64,000 nucleotides of DNA from Chinchilla lanigera (GCF_000276665.1 NW_004955417.1:19653117-19717116); one strand, 5' to 3'. Numbered from the stretch's first letter, positions 1 through 14,542 are shown. Made by a program: numbers and translations. The notes: generated from the letters alone by a model not told the origin.

Positions 1-489
1 CATGTTCATGTGTTGATGATTAAAATTAAATTGATTGACACATCAGTAAGTAAACAAAAATTTAATTGGTTGAATAAAGGAATTAAAAGATGACTCCATG
101 ACTTTTCTCCCGCTTTCCTGTATTTTCAGGAAAACCTGGCTTTTGTGATCCTCCCTTATTCACCCATTCTATTATTCCCAAGAGTGGCTTTTAGCCTTGA
201 GTTATAAGAGACATAAATCTTAGCTTTTTAGGGGCATTCAAATAAATATTGTCTGTTCAGTCTATAATTATTTGTTCAGCCCATAATTACTAAATATTTT
301 AAGTTTTTTCAAATGAGGAAAACTACCAATTCCTCACCCAAAATCTTTCTTTTTTAAATCATTTAAGGATAGCTGTACATTTTAGAAATATGTAAGAGTA
401 ACATGCATCATGGGGAGTTTTTACGTGTACATGATGTATCTTGAATCATTTCCTCCCATTCTTCTACTCTCCTTTCAACCCCTCTGAGG

Positions 490-645
490 CTGGGAGTTCC
501 TCAGGGGCACGCTTTGTCCCGTTCTGTCCTGTGTTTCTTAGACTGTATCTAACACAGTGGTATCAAAACTTCATTCATTCAAATATTTTTTAGTTTGCCT
601 ACCAGGTGCCCAGTATTACTAGTTGTTGGGAATGCTGACGTGACA
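490..645. repeat. Old L2-like fragments in opposite orientations
   Basis: 490-560 resembles the L2 3' end in plus sense (a degraded ctccttgagggcaggg / ctgtatc pattern). 565-645 resembles the reverse complement of an L2 end (ttcattcattcaaatattt, then a degraded tgccaggcactgt box). Both are very diverged. Confidence 0.4.
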
Positions 646-2539
646 TATCTAAATCCACAAAAATTAGTATAAAACTAGCAAATGTAAATGTATACCAATA
701 TGCTTCTTAAAATATGCAAAAGCTATAGAATTAGCATTTTATACAACATTCAAGGTGTAAGGCTACTTGTTTATTTGCATAAACTCCAGCTTTTGCATAA
801 CTACTGCATCTCCAGTTTCTACAAACTGGTAAATACTGCACATGCATATCCCATTGACAGAATAGAACTGTTGTCCGAATTTGTATAAGATCCATTAATA
901 TTAATTTTTGAGTTTCTTTTTATTGTATTTCATAATTTCCTGTAGGTGTGAACTGTCTCTTTAAAAATCACCATTTTTTGATTGCTCAACCATGAAACAC
1001 ATAGACAGCAGCTATATTAGTAATCTCTCTAAGGTGCACCACATGGATACTTCTATTTATGCTGCTCTCTGGAAAAAAGCATATTTTATTCTGCCCAAGC
1101 ACCCAGGAGACACTCGAGCTACTGTTTGTTCAGACTCACGGTAGTCATCTTAAAACTTCAATTACTATTTCAGCATGTTCCTTCCATAACTGTTTCCAGC
1201 ACCACAGCTAGTAATTTCTAGCAGCAAGACATTTCATAAACCTAACATCGGTGTTTTGAAAGCAATGAGCACAGAAAACTATGTATATGTGATTAATATC
1301 TCCCAAAGTTATATAAAACTGGGTGAAATCCTGTGAACATATGAATCTCAAACACACAATTTTAGACTTCTCAGTTAATGACTGTTGAATAACACACATA
1401 TATGTTTATGAAACCACTATGTATATTAGAGTCTAAGAAAAACAACAATCATAGCTTACTTAGCAAACCTCTCTCAAGATTGAAAACATCAAAGAGTTCC
1501 TCTTTGTGCCACACAGATTTTGAAAATTGAGAAAACACTGTAACGCATTGTTTCTGCCTTGCAGCAATTTACAATCACATGTGTAATGCATTCTTTGTTA
1601 GCAGAGTGAGAGTTTTGAATGAAAAAATGTTTTATACTTCCAAACGCAGTATACAAAGACCTTACATTTTGTGCTTTGGCTCTAACTTTTTGCCTGAGAT
1701 ATTTTTCCCAAGTTAACATTAATCTCTTTTTCTTGAATATGTCAACTATTTTACAGTTTTGTCTCTACCAAAAATACACACATCTGATTTATGTAACGCT
1801 GAAGTCAGATCCTTGGAACATGTCATTTTGAAGCCACGATGTTCACTACATTGTCCTTTCTTGCTGAGATTTTACCTTGAGTGGTAAGCACCATGAGAAA
1901 TCAGTGTAACGCAGTTTATTCTTCTGTTCGCTGTGGGGATATTGATGAAATTAACCCTACAAAACATAGCTCTCAGTGTGTATTTCATAAAGCATATTCA
2001 AGATACTGTAAGTGTCACAGTCAGAGAAAGTATAGTTTACTTGTACCGTTTGTCTGCTTCTATCCCTTGTGCAGACTTGCGCCATATCTCCTTTTTGTGT
2101 AAAATGGTTGGGCTTCCTCAATTATTTGACAGCTATAATTTAAATCTAACATTTAAAACATTTTAAGCATTGTCTACACTATTGTACATAATGTTTTGTT
2201 GAAAATCACATAGCTTTCATCTCACCTTTTCATCGTTTTGGTTTTACTCATTATTTTAATATTATTGTCCTATAGGTCATCATGTAAGCATGTAACAAAA
2301 GAATGGCGATAAATACACATCTACAAATGACAAGCAACTTTCTCTTCAACCAGAGCATTCTCTTTCCTTCCTCACTCTGAGTTGCCCTTGCCAAGGAAGC
2401 GAGGGTATCTGTTGCATCCATGTTCTCATCCCTTTCTAATGCTCTGAAATCTGGCATCTCCTCCCCACTTTATGAAGTCTTTTTTAAAAGAGACTTTGCC
2501 ATTTTCTAGCTACTTCAGTTTGGGAAAATGACTGGATCT

Positions 2540-2690
2540 TTCTGTGCCGTATGTTCTTCATTTCTGAAATGGAAATAATAATGTCTCTATTGGTTTATTT
2601 TGAGGATTAAATGAGACAGAGTCTATGCAACGGTTAGCATAATGCCTGGCACAGAACAAGTGTTTAAAAACTGGCGCCAAGGATGACAAT
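2540..2690 (+). repeat. MIR SINE
   Basis: Matches the MIR core and 3' half in order: cttcatttctgaaatggaaa, then gaggattaaatgag, then atgcctggcacag. An old mammal-wide repeat. Confidence 0.7.
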
Positions 2691-3935
2691 GTTGTAGTGA
2701 CTGTGGAGATTTTCCCACATAACTCCATTTCCAGCTCTTCGTGTTTATTAACAGCACAAGGCTTTTCCACTCACACACACTTGAGCGTCATTGTTGACTC
2801 CCTGTCACTTTCGCCTTCTATATCCATCCCGTCATGAAACATTGTGTCTTTTCGCCTTTAGAGCAGCTCCCAGATCTGCCCCTTCTCTAGTTCCCTGACA
2901 TCATCCTCCGCCTGTCTGAAGATTCTACAGGGCGTGGTGAGTCAGAGAAATGTTCCCAGGGTGAGGAAAAGCTAAAGGAACCCGAGGACTGCCAGATGCC
3001 ATTGCTGAAGGCAACCCCACCAACACCAGCGAATCAGCAATTAGGAATGCCAGCGGGTTCATTTTAAAATACAGCTTCATAAAGTTTAAAAAGAAAGCAC
3101 CTTGTTTAATACCTACGACGATATTGTATTTGAAGAAATGTGGGAGTGCAGGCCAAGACAAAGGAGAAGGGCAGGGATAGAAGGTTTCCATCGTTAGCAA
3201 GGCAAATTTAACAAAGAAGCAAGTGAGCAACTGGAGCAGATGGCAAAGAGGCAGTCAGAAGGTGGAGAAAGAATGTAATAACACGGAAGCCAGGAAAAGG
3301 CACAGTGCTGTTCAATTCTAGTCAGGCCTTGTGTCAATGATGTCATGACTATTTCGATGCTCTGTCACAAGTCAGTGACTGATATTTAAATTTGAGGAGC
3401 AGCTTTTAATTCTACTGGCAGGAGTTTACAAGTCCTTGCTACTGGGGATGAATCCGTTCTCTCATGGTTCTTGCAAACCTTGATGCTTATGTCTAACGAT
3501 CTTGTCATATTAGTTTTTTTAATGTCTGACAATAGCAGCTTTGATACTGTGAAGGATTACTGTGCCTTATAATCGGCTATTATTCTTTTACCGAGAATCA
3601 TTTAATGGAATTCAACCCCAGATGAAACATATATATTTTAGTATTTGAACCCCTTTTTACAAATTGAAAGGTAGCTTAAGCTGGTTATTATTTTAGGTCC
3701 TTCCTGGATCTTCTTTCAAGGCACTAAAATTTCACTTCTCTTCAATAACACTTTTATTTCTATTTACTTTCCCCAAGTCATACTTTTGCATTATGTATGC
3801 ACACTTGATCTGTACTTATTTGTAGAGTAGAAAGCCAGAGAACACACCAACTTCCCTTAGTTTAACGAATTATGGAACCTGAGTTTCACACTGCACTTCT
3901 ACTAACATCACCACAGCCAGACACATGGCCAATTA

Positions 3936-4101
3936 ATAGTAACTATTTTTTTTTTTTTTTTTTTTTTTGTCTTTTTGAGACAAGGTCTCACTACACAGCT
4001 AAGGCTGGACTTGAGCTCACTTTGTAGCCCAGGCTGGTCTCAAACTCTCAATGATTCTCCTGCCTCAGCCTCCCGAGTGCTGGGATTACACCATGCCCAG
4101 G
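3936..4101 (-). repeat. B1-type SINE, antisense
   Basis: A poly-T tract is followed by gagacaaggtctcactac, cccaggctggtctcaaactc and tcctgcctcagcctcccgag, the reverse complement of a 7SL-derived B1. An imperfect target duplication cacatgg(c/t)caa(t/c)ta lies at 3922-3935 and 4102-4115, which suggests an older insertion. Confidence 0.85.
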
Positions 4102-4586
4102 CACATGGTCAACTAAAATGACACACTGTACAAGTGGAAGTGCAGATATGGTTAAACAATCCATATCAGTATTTATAAAGGGAGGGTAATTGTGATTTTT
4201 GCTTTAAAAACCCACACACATTTTCAGTGTCTTATACTTCAATAAAAAGTTTCACAGTTTATGCTTTCCTTCAGTTTTGTTTGGCTATTCAATTGGACAT
4301 TCCTTGAGCAGACAATACAGCAGTTTACAGATTTTCAGCAGGTATTGTTCAATACATGCGTTAAGTGATTCCTGAAGATACAAAGTCATGGATTCCGTTC
4401 TGAGCATTGAAATAATCATGATTTCACTGGGACAAGGCATGAATAGAATGGAACATCGGTATACTTTTCTTGGCTTCTGTGTTGTTAACTCTTCCCCGCC
4501 GCTTCTGACTGCCTCCTTGCCAATATTTACACACAGTCAACAAATTTAAAACCATCACAATATGTTCAGAGAGCATTTTTACTCTA

Positions 4587-4745
<159 letters not shown>

Positions 4746-6239
4746 TTAAAATACACTTAGGAAATCTAAGGATTAGGCTCCATATCCTCTGGCAATATGG
4801 AAGGGGTCAATATGTGCCACTGTCACATAGTTGCAAAAGTGGTACATGAACATGACTTGTACACACGCACAATCAGTTCAAAACTAATGTACATCAACGC
4901 ATGCATATATTAGCAGGACTTGCAGACATTTTAAACTATCCTAAGGTTTAAATATTTTGCATTTTTAGACACTAAATTCAAATAATAATTCATTAAATTT
5001 ACCATTTGATATAAGTGATAAAGGTAAACAAAAAGCAGGCAACTTTGGTTATGTATTACATCACATTGCTTCTATAGAATGTACTTACAAGTGTAGCTAT
5101 TTAGGCATGGTCTTTGAATATAAATGTGCATTCCTAAATACGTCCTTATTTAGGGTTTTTTGTAAAGAGGTTATGCTACATTTGGTGATTTAAAATTCAC
5201 ACCTAATTTACTAATTACCTTACTGCAATTTGGATTATTTAACTTGCTGCAATTTAGATTTATTTCTCCTACAGGTTGCTAAAGCTACCATATTAAAAAT
5301 CCTGACTGCCAAGGATAATAGGTGCTTTTCTGAATTAAAAAAATCACATTTTCTTTCTTTAAAGCCTTCAATAATAATAGTAACCCATTAGCATAAATAA
5401 ATATTAAATAAATACATAGTCTATGTTGTTTCATGTGGTTTCTGGTCTAAGCGAAAGATAACAAAAGACCCGACGTGAAGGGTGATGTGAAAAAGGACAC
5501 CAAGTTTAGTGTGGGGAAAAGTGTCCAGAATCGACGTCTTCTCGAGCCATCCTCTTTTTCCACCTCACTCTCTTTTTAAACAGTGGCTTCATTTCAAGTA
5601 TTAAATATATTCAGAAAAGTGCAGAAAAGCAAAGTGAACAACAGAAGGAATTATCATAAATGAAGTTCCATACAGCCAGGAAAAAAAGATTACTTTTAGG
5701 CTCTGGGATCTCTTAATGACTTTGTTTTACTTTGCCTCCCTTTTAGCATTAAGAACCTTATAAATTTACACAGTAGGAAACTCTCTGCCTTTTATTTCAG
5801 CTCTATCTTAGACAATGGAAAAATCTTTCTTTTTTGTAGGTGCTAGGGTTGAAAACATTAGAGTTAGTTGGAGTTAGCGGAACAGAAATTTTCAGACAGA
5901 GAAAACTTTATTTGTCATGTACATTATGATGCTTTACAGTATATATGTGCTGTGGAATGGATAGCTAGCTGATTAACATATGCACCATACCATAGAGTTA
6001 TGTGGACTGCTTTTTTCCTCAGAACTTCACATCTGTACCACCAGGTAAATTCAGTCAACAACATTTTCCAGAGTCCAGACTCCTGCATTTCTTACCCCAA
6101 CGCCATTGCTAATTGAGCCACCTTTGCTTCTCATCAGCCCTATCATCATAACCCATTTTACTCTGCTGTTAGTTTTTCTCCTTTCTCTTCTTGGCTCTTT
6201 GCTATCTATTCTTACATCATTTGGGGCAATGTTTTTGAA

Positions 6240-7010
6240 CAATAGCTCAAATAATTTGAGCCCCTCCTACACTTAAATCTTCCCACATTTCCTTGTTTCT
6301 CTCAGAATAAATGGAGAGCTGATACCATCATCAGTGTGATCTGGCTCTGCCAACTTTCCTCTGTTTTATTTTATTTTTTCTACTTTTTAAAAATTTATAA
6401 TACGAGACACATTGCAATTAAGTCCCCCTGAGAGTATCTCAGTTGCTTGCAGTGTACATCGTTCTTGTCATATTGCACTTTCAAATGTTTTCATGAGTAT
6501 ATTTGTGCCGCATAACAAATATATCCATTGTGTGGTGTCGGTGCACACACGTAGGGCATCCTTTTCCTTTTTGTTTCTCCTTCTGCTCCCTTCTTCCTGT
6601 CTCACCCCATGCTCAGATAGTTTCTCCCATCTCCTCAAATTCCCTCAGTCTACTAATTCTCCGAGCGCATCTCCTATGCCTTCTCCCCCTTTCTCTATTT
6701 TTTAGTCACTTTCCTCCCCACTCTAACTTGAACATATGAACTATGCATCTGCCTCAGTGTCTTTGCATTTGCTGTTACTTCAACCTGGAAAGTACTTTCT
6801 TTAGGAGTGCACATGTCAGCGTTCGCAATTGTTCTCCTCAGATGTCATCATAATTGTAAGCCCTCCTTGAACACTATGTATAAAATGGCTAATTGCAATA
6901 CACTCTCTGATGCATCACATACTTGTGCATTTAGTCTTTCTCACAAAAAAATTTCAGTTGCTTATCTGTTTTGTGTTCTGCCCTGTGAAATGTTTCATAG
7001 ACTGCAGTTA
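6240..7010 (+). repeat. L2 LINE 3' part, split by a later insertion
   Basis: 6240-6361 follows the L2 order around agaataaatggagagct and gtgatctggctctgcc. 6708-7010 resumes with tgtctttgcatttgctgtta, cagatgtcatcat and later 3'-end motifs. The two halves are interrupted at 6362-6707. Confidence 0.65.
6362..6707 (-). mobile_element. Retroelement insertion inside L2, probably an L1 3' end
   Basis: A T-rich left end (ttttattttattttttc), read as an A-tail on the minus strand, and a purine-rich block on the minus strand are typical of an L1 3' UTR. The repeat actttcctc at 6353-6361 and 6708-6716 acts as the target duplication and rejoins the two L2 halves. The family is not firmly identified. Confidence 0.5.
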
Positions 7011-7014
7011 AATT

Positions 7015-7077
7015 GATAGATAGATAGATGGATGGATAGATAGATAGACAGATAGATAGATAGATAGATAGATAGAT
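7015..7077 (+). repeat. (GATA)n microsatellite
   Basis: About 15 units of gata/taga with a few ggat and gaca variants, at the end of the L2 segment. Confidence 0.95.
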
Positions 7078-7299
7078 GCAACAAATACCCTCTTTCCTGA
7101 CAAATAAGACTTAGCTGGGACATAATCAGGCTGGAAAACCAGAGATCATAAATGTGAGCCCCAATCTGCCTATTCTTGCCTTACCTCCCTTCACTATTCT
7201 CTTGTTGAGTGGCTGCCATGTAAGGCAGGTGATTAAATATTAAATGAAGGAAAGATACATTGAAAACTAATTTGTGGAATCAAGTAGGTGTTGAGACAA

Positions 7300-7500
7300 T
7301 TTAGTTACAACTTTACAGATCGTAGTATGAGGATTTGGACCTTTATTCTAAGAGATGTGGGCAGTTATTTTAGGGCTGTGGATCAGGCGAATGACATGAT
7401 ACTTCATGCTTAAAGTGATCCCATTGGCTGCTGAGTGAGGAATGCAACTTGAGGGGGCAAAACTAGAAGTGGGAAGTTCAGTTAACAAGCTTTTCCACTA
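7300..7500 (-). repeat. L2 LINE, antisense
   Basis: The plus strand reads as the reverse complement of L2: gacctttattctaag, gggcagttattttagggctg, gcgaatgacatgata, gatcccattggctgctgagt and gggggcaaaactagaagtgg, all in L2 order. Confidence 0.75.
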
Positions 7501-10500
7501 AGCTGAGCTTTCACGGAGACAATACCATGGCAACTCCTATCAGAAAGATGGCGACTAGAAGCTAAGGATGATAAAACCCTTGGGAAAGGACGACCCAATA
7601 TAGGTCCTGGCGCGCAGGAATCACTTCATTCTTTTTTCTCATTAACTGAATGAATCAACAATATGTCAAAGTCACTGTGTTTGCCACAACTTAGTATATA
7701 TATTCTCATCCAAACCCGCGTCTCCTGCTTAAAAGAGGTAAATGGCATTGTATACAGCTGCTTGAGTGTGTTTGTTTGGATTACAGCAAATTAATTTATT
7801 CTGTCTGGAGACAGACAGTTGGTAATAATAGGCACCTAACTGCTTTACTACCACACCAAAGGCCACTAAGGATAATCTCTGAGGTTTCTGTAATCCATCC
7901 TCAGATTAACAGCTCCAACATGGTTTTCTCTAATGCATCAGAGAAAGCAATTTAGCTGTAGGAGAAAGGTAAAGAGCAGATAACAATTTAAAATACAGAG
8001 TCAAGGAGATCTTTCACCTCCTCACTCGGCCCTCAACAAGCCTTTGAGAAAGTAACAATCTCTACAGTGCACAGCTTCCTTTTCTGCTGCGATGACATAA
8101 TGATGAGTTATACATTGCCCTGCCCATAGCAGGCTCTCAGTTACTTCCCGCAATCAGGTTTAAATGAAATTCTGATGGCCCAGGAGTTCTTACACTTCTA
8201 GTATTTTAAAGTCATTTTGAATATCTTTTGTTTTCTCTGCTTATCTTGAATTTAAATATTCATCCTCAAAATTTGTGTCTAAACTTTGGTGAAAGAAACT
8301 TGTTTTTCTCCATTGGTTGGTTTGTATTCTCCAAATTTCACTGTCTTCTGTATCTTCCCTGATACACACGCTATATTCCATTCAACATTAAAACATATGC
8401 TGTGCCAGGAATTCCAATTTTTCTCATTTGAGGCAAGATAGAAGAAACAAAGCTAAGTAGACAGGAGAGAGGGAAATGGTAGCTTTAATGTAGGGTCAAA
8501 GTTATCCAGGATAACCATGCATTTATTCTCCAGGCTTTTTTCCCCCCAGACCAATCACTCCCAAATCTGTAAGAATCTTAAATACTTAAAGTCCATAAAT
8601 CACTCTAGCTGACAAATTAAAGGGTAATGACCTGATCTAGAAATAAAGAAGCAAATGCACATGATTTAAGGAATGTTTTAAGCCAAACATCTTAGATCTT
8701 CCCTCTTTTAAGAGGGAAGGACCTCCAAACCCCACATGCATCTCCAGTTCCAGACCATAGTGCATCTCACCCTCATGTACCTGCATCGTTTTCTGAGTGT
8801 GACTTGCTTTAACCCGATAAATCTGCCTATGTCTGTCACTAATATATTCTGAAGTTCATTTTGTTGGAGTCTTCCTCCCTTTAGAGGGACCTCCCTGGAA
8901 GCTAGTCTGATGAGAATTTTACCTAAGCATCTTTAAGACTAGTTTTTAATTTTATGTTACCCATGACACTTTTCCCAATTCCTCAAATTAGAACTAAATG
9001 ATATTTTTATGTTCATAGCGAGCAATTCCCTTGACAGAATACTTCTACAATGATTTGGGAATCTGGATTAAACATTAGAGCATGAGGAAAAATGTACCGT
9101 TAAAAAAGATAGGAGGAAATGAGCCTTCTCAGATGGCAGAAGTGGCAATTTTCTAATTTCATCATTTACATTAGATTGACTTATTTGATGCCATTCAAAA
9201 GCAACACATACAACAGTTTTGGACACGTGACCCATAATTATCCTCTGATTTAGAAGATTTTCTACTGTTCTATGGTTTAAAGGACCTGCCTAGTCCATGG
9301 GAGCAGAGTAACTCAGATAAAGTATTGCTAGTTTCTTTAAGCAGAATGCAAAATGTTTCTATGGTAAATATTTTAATTACTTATTTACATTGTGAAAGTC
9401 ATTAATTTCTTCCTCATTCTTGAAGAGCAAGTCTTTACATTAAGCATCTGTATACTTCTCTCTCCAGGGTCCCTGCTATACTTGCACATGGATTAGGTAA
9501 AGAGTGTAAAAACTTACAATAACACTCAGAGAGTGATATCAATAAAATAAGTGGTCTTCTCAGCAGAATCATGGGAGAATACTTAGGAAATAGGTGTTTT
9601 GAACCAATGCACTGTGTTGTCATTTAGTGAACTGTTTTAAAATTTGAGTCAAACTTAAGCAAAATTTAATAACTAGATAAGTTTCATGAGATGGGTATTA
9701 TACATATGTATTTCCAGGGAAGTATTACATTATAGTAAAGTGTCAATAAAGGAAGACAAGTTCTACTCACTGTAATTTCTCTGTCACCATTGAAAGGAAG
9801 TCTGCTTTGGCTAGCTGAATAAAGCATACATCTTTAGTAGGTTATTCAATCATATAAAGCATTCCAATGGCTGGACTTTTAATTCAAAACCTTCAAATCA
9901 TAAAGCATATGATATGTAATAACACTGTTAGAAAACAAAAGTTGATTATTCTGGCTCATGCTTAAATGTCATCAACTTTCTAAAAATGGTAGTTATTACT
10001 ACAAAAGCATCCTATGATATAATATAAAGCTGTCAGTGGAAGGAAAGATTCTTCCAAATGTATAAATGTTTATGTATTTTGACTTGAGACAGTGAAGTTA
10101 TAATTTTATTTACTATCCCAGAAATAAAATATGAAGAAATACAGCAATAGAGAAAGACAAGAGTTGTTGGCTAGTTCATAGAGGTTCTAAGGAATAATGC
10201 ACCAAGGAATGCTAAAGGCATCATGTGACTGGGAATTTATGCTGAAGTATATTTTTTTCAGTTTTCTGACAGATGCACACACTCAACAGTAAAGCAGATG
10301 CACCGCTGTACAAGTGCAAGTATCACTGTACAAGCAGAAATTAACCAGACAAATAGGATGATGAAATGTAAGGCTTCCATGAACCATTTTTGTGAAATGT
10401 ACAAAATATTTGACATACAGAACATACTACCAAAATGACCCCAGTAGTGTGAGTCTAATATTTTTGAAAATCAAATGATTCTTTAAATTTATTTAAACTA

Positions 10501-11068
10501 ACAATTTCAGATAAGAGTAATTGCATATTAGAAATGTTGAGCTTAGTTTTTCAGAAATGAGATTTGGAGCACAGTATTTGTATAATAGGACAATTTTTAT
10601 GTTTTAAAACTGTACAAGTGCTTTATAACTATGGAACTTTTGAAAATGAAGAATAGTAAAATAAAAATTAAAAATCATTTTAAGCTTCATGGTAACAGGT
10701 TTTTTTGTTTTAATCTCATTTCAGGTTTCCAGTTCTTTTCTTGCTGAGGTCCAACCTGTTATCTATAAAATCAGAACAATTTATTCTCCTGGGGCCCATT
10801 TCTCCAGTTAGTGTTAGAAAAATCCATACTTGCCTACTTTTCCTAACTTTGTACTATTGTTTATTCCTTCTGTATCTTGAATATTCAATTTATCATTTTC
10901 AGCTAAAAGTAAAAGTGATAATAATAACCCATTTATAAGTAATAAAATTATATTTAATAGAATATCTATAGTACACAATAAAAAATTTTATTTTCAAAAT
11001 GTCTTGACTCTAAGTGGATAACTCCTGTTAAAAACTTTAAAGAATTTTTAATTCTTATCAAAACTCTA

Positions 11069-11165
11069 GGGGATGGGGATTTAGCTCAGTGGCACAGCGC
11101 TTGCCTGGCAAGTGCAAAGTTGTGAGTTTGATTCCTGGTACTGGAAGAAAAACCAAAAACCAAAA
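11069..11165 (+). mobile_element. ID-type tRNA SINE
   Basis: Contains the A box (ggggatttagctcagtggca), the anticodon-stem region gcttgcctggcaagtg and a B box-like gagtttgattcc, then an A-rich tail gaaaaaccaaaaacc. Several substitutions from the window consensus make it an older copy. No clear target duplication. Confidence 0.85.
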
Positions 11166-12498
11166 TCAAAACAAACGAAAGTCTATTTGAAAGAAAATGG
11201 AAATAAATAGAGCAGTCATTTTGCATTTCTGATTTTATCTCCTTTATAAAATTACTACCATCTTTTTCAGAGATAATGTCAATGGAACCAAGATGAAGCC
11301 ACACAAAGCAGAATCTAATTCAGCATTCACACATTTCTGTGTTTTAGTCTTCTGATCTACTGTGTTGTCTGCACTGTGGATTATGATCAGTGTAGACATT
11401 GTTCTCTGATATTTTGGTTTGTGAAATGCTCAAAACCTCTCACTATCTCAATGAATACTGAAAGCCACTACCATGTGATTAGTAGTCTAACCTAGTCTTT
11501 TGTATACAACTTCAAATGTACCAGTAAAGCTATGCTGTTACCTTCCCAGACCCTCAGTACTCTATTTTGTTTCTGCCTAACTTTTATTATAAGGAGGAAG
11601 TTCATCTTATGGTTTTATTTCTAGTATTTATACACATCTATGAAACTTATAATAACATGTTGAAATTGAAGCAATTAGAAAGGGGCCAACACCTTGTACA
11701 GGAGCAAAATGTTTGGAAAGAAATTGAAAAGCCCTGGAAAAATGGATTCATTTGTAGAGTTTAATATGAGAACACATCCTTATTAGGTAAGCAGCTAATC
11801 AAGCTGAAAGGCAACCCTTAGGTAAAAGTTACAACCCTACACCTTCACAAAATGGGTAATGATTATTATCATAAAGTTCTTTCCTATAAGCTCCTTAATT
11901 AACTGTAGTAGGTCCCTCATCCTCAGAATTCTCAAAAATCCTTGCTGTTCTACCTGGTACATTTTAATTCCTTAATTTTAGTACAACTTGGAAAACAAAT
12001 GACAGCTAAAATCTTTGTTTTTACCTTTATCTTTCTCTTGTTGGAAGATCTAAAATAATTCCTTATCACCATTTATTCTGTTATATTTTCAATTGCTCTT
12101 GCCTTAAACATACCATTCAGGAGATCAGATTTTGCTTCTGGATTAATCATGTTTTATGCAGATTTTCAGGCATAGATAAGTATAGTGCTTTTATATAATT
12201 GGTGAAGAATTGCACAGACCCTTTCTATGTTATGAAATAAAAGAAAGATACATGGTACAAGAATGATAATTTTAATGGAAAAAAATTTGCAAATTGTGTT
12301 TTGAGTTCCGTACTTATAAAGCACTTGTATAATTTGAAAACACTCAAAGCACTTAAAAAGTATGAGAAACAATGTGATAATATTCAGTAAACTCAAAATA
12401 TGAACACACAAGTGACAAGTACATTTTATTTAAAAAGCTTGGACACATTTTCCTGTTATGCATGTATTTTAAGAGCTCAAGAGTTAAATTATATGAGA

Positions 12499-12520
12499 CT
12501 ATATATATATATATATATAA
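12499..12520 (+). repeat. (AT)n microsatellite
   Basis: About ten alternating ta units. Confidence 0.9.
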
Positions 12521-14320
12521 GCAAGAGATTAATCCTATATTATTTATGGCATCATTTTTGTTGCTATAATCATAGAAAATAAATCAGTTAATGGGATTAC
12601 GATAATCCTTGTAAATCAACATGTAAAATGAAATTAGTGAAAAAATTCTAATCATGAAAATATTTAAACTAGTAAATAGTAATAAATGTTTTCAATGATA
12701 TTCACCATTTCAGTGGGAGGTTTTTCAGTTCAGATTGGATGTAACATATGGGTCCTTTAAGCAAGTCCTAGAAAAGGTAAGGATAACATCCTGTCCTTCC
12801 TACATTACGTCCAACTGTGCTCTTTGCCTTTCCAATAGCTATACCTGACCTTGACCCTCGAACTTCTTTAAGGTAGCCATGAGCTAAGAAATGCAATGAC
12901 GATAACTCTGTTTGTCTTTCATTTTTCAGAGGTTAATTTATCGTTGTGATTCGATATTTTATTATTAGTCAGGCACTAATTTATAAAAGAAAACCTCCAA
13001 AATGACCGTGACTTTGTGTTTAAGAATAGCTGTCAGGAAGAAACCAATTGAAGTTGAGATTTAAATAGTTAACATCAAATCTACCTCAGATGAAGGAAAC
13101 ATCCTTAAAGAATAGAAGAAACAAACCTTATGACCTGCAAAGTTATAAATAACTTAAAGTGGTGGGGATTCTTAAAATCAAAGAATAAGTGTTTAAGAGG
13201 ATACTAAAGTTAATATCCAAATAGGGCATTCTAGTTTATGAAGCACTTTCCTGTATAACATCTCCTTTGAGTTCTTCCTGGAGCTGTAACAAGCTAATGT
13301 CATTTGTTAGTTTATTAAAGTAACAAAAATATGCGAGAGTAAACTCAAAAGGCACTATGAGAAATACTTAAAGTGTGAAGACTGATGCACAAAGCTAGTT
13401 CTTTCTTTGTGAATTGCTCAGTGTTTCACAGGTTGGGAGGATCAGTAAGATTGAACACTGACTACTTATTTTTCATACTTGCATTTCAAATCTTACATGG
13501 AAATTCTGACATGAATACTAAGTTATTGCATTTGTCACTAATGCAACTTTGGCATATTAAGTTTCCATTGTCATAGGAAGGCTATAATGTAAAATAAATT
13601 CAATTTTTCACTTTCAGTTTATTAGCATCCTAGCCCATTGAGGAATATTTTGAGTATATTAAATTATCTCTAGTTGAATTCTAACTGTAACATTCCATGC
13701 ATCAATTTGCTTTATATTAAAGCAAAATCTGTCAAAAGAAATATACATTGAACACTCCATCATGATATAATGTTATTGTGGTTTCTTTAATGAATACAGA
13801 TTGTCTATCGTAGAAGTTAGGGATGTTTAACTTTGAAGTCATTCTCATTTAACATAATGACTTCACTATAAGGTAGTTCCTCTAATGTATAGATCATGAA
13901 AATTAAATTATCCTGATTGACTTTGCAGTCAATGTTTCCCCTTGCACGTAAGGTGTCTTTCTAGTGAAAATGGAAATTAAAATTTAAAACCGGAAAGAAT
14001 GTTTAATTCATATTGGGAAAATCTCAGTATCACTTTTCTGAAATTAATCTGGGAGTTGGACTCCTATGAGCCAGACCTTACCTGTAAGATGCCCTTTGCA
14101 TGAAGCCCTAAAGTCAATCCATTCTACCAGCACAGAAAGGGGGTTCAGGGGTTTAAGGAGGGAGCAGTAAGCTGGAGATAACCCGGGAGTGTTTTTTCCC
14201 CCAGTTACACAAGTCAGAAAATCCTTAACAATAGATATTTTATTGAAATACAAATAGTGTAAAATATTAGCAAATGTTGAATGATGAAAAAGAATAATCT
14301 CTGTATATCATAATTGGGCT

Positions 14321-14542
14321 GTGGATCCTTTTAACTTTAAAAGAAAAATAAATCCCAAGCCTTCTACAGGGGTTCAAGTTTCTCACAGCAGCTCTACCAG
14401 ATATGGTAATATATTTTACCATGATTATCAGGGAGGACATGCTCAAGTATCTTTATCATTACCAACTAGTATATCAGTTGGAGACTATAATACACAAACC
14501 CAAACAAATATAAATGGAGTGTATCACTCTCCGAACTCTTAA
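14321..14542 (+). other. Unassigned open reading frame, 73 codons, probably non-functional
   Basis: Opposite in strand to CSMD3. From an ATG (MDPFNFKRK...) the frame stays open to a TAA after ...GVYHSPNS. Its composition is polar and protein-like (many S, T, N, Q, Y, G) without obvious repeats. I do not recognise it. No good splice acceptor precedes it and no A-tail follows, so it may be a fragment of an old retrocopy or chance. No function is claimed. Confidence 0.2.

Noticed and set aside
2880..3250. GC-richer patch with a 101-codon minus-strand frame
   Set aside because: No splice-bounded frame and no similarity to the expected next CSMD3 CUB exon.
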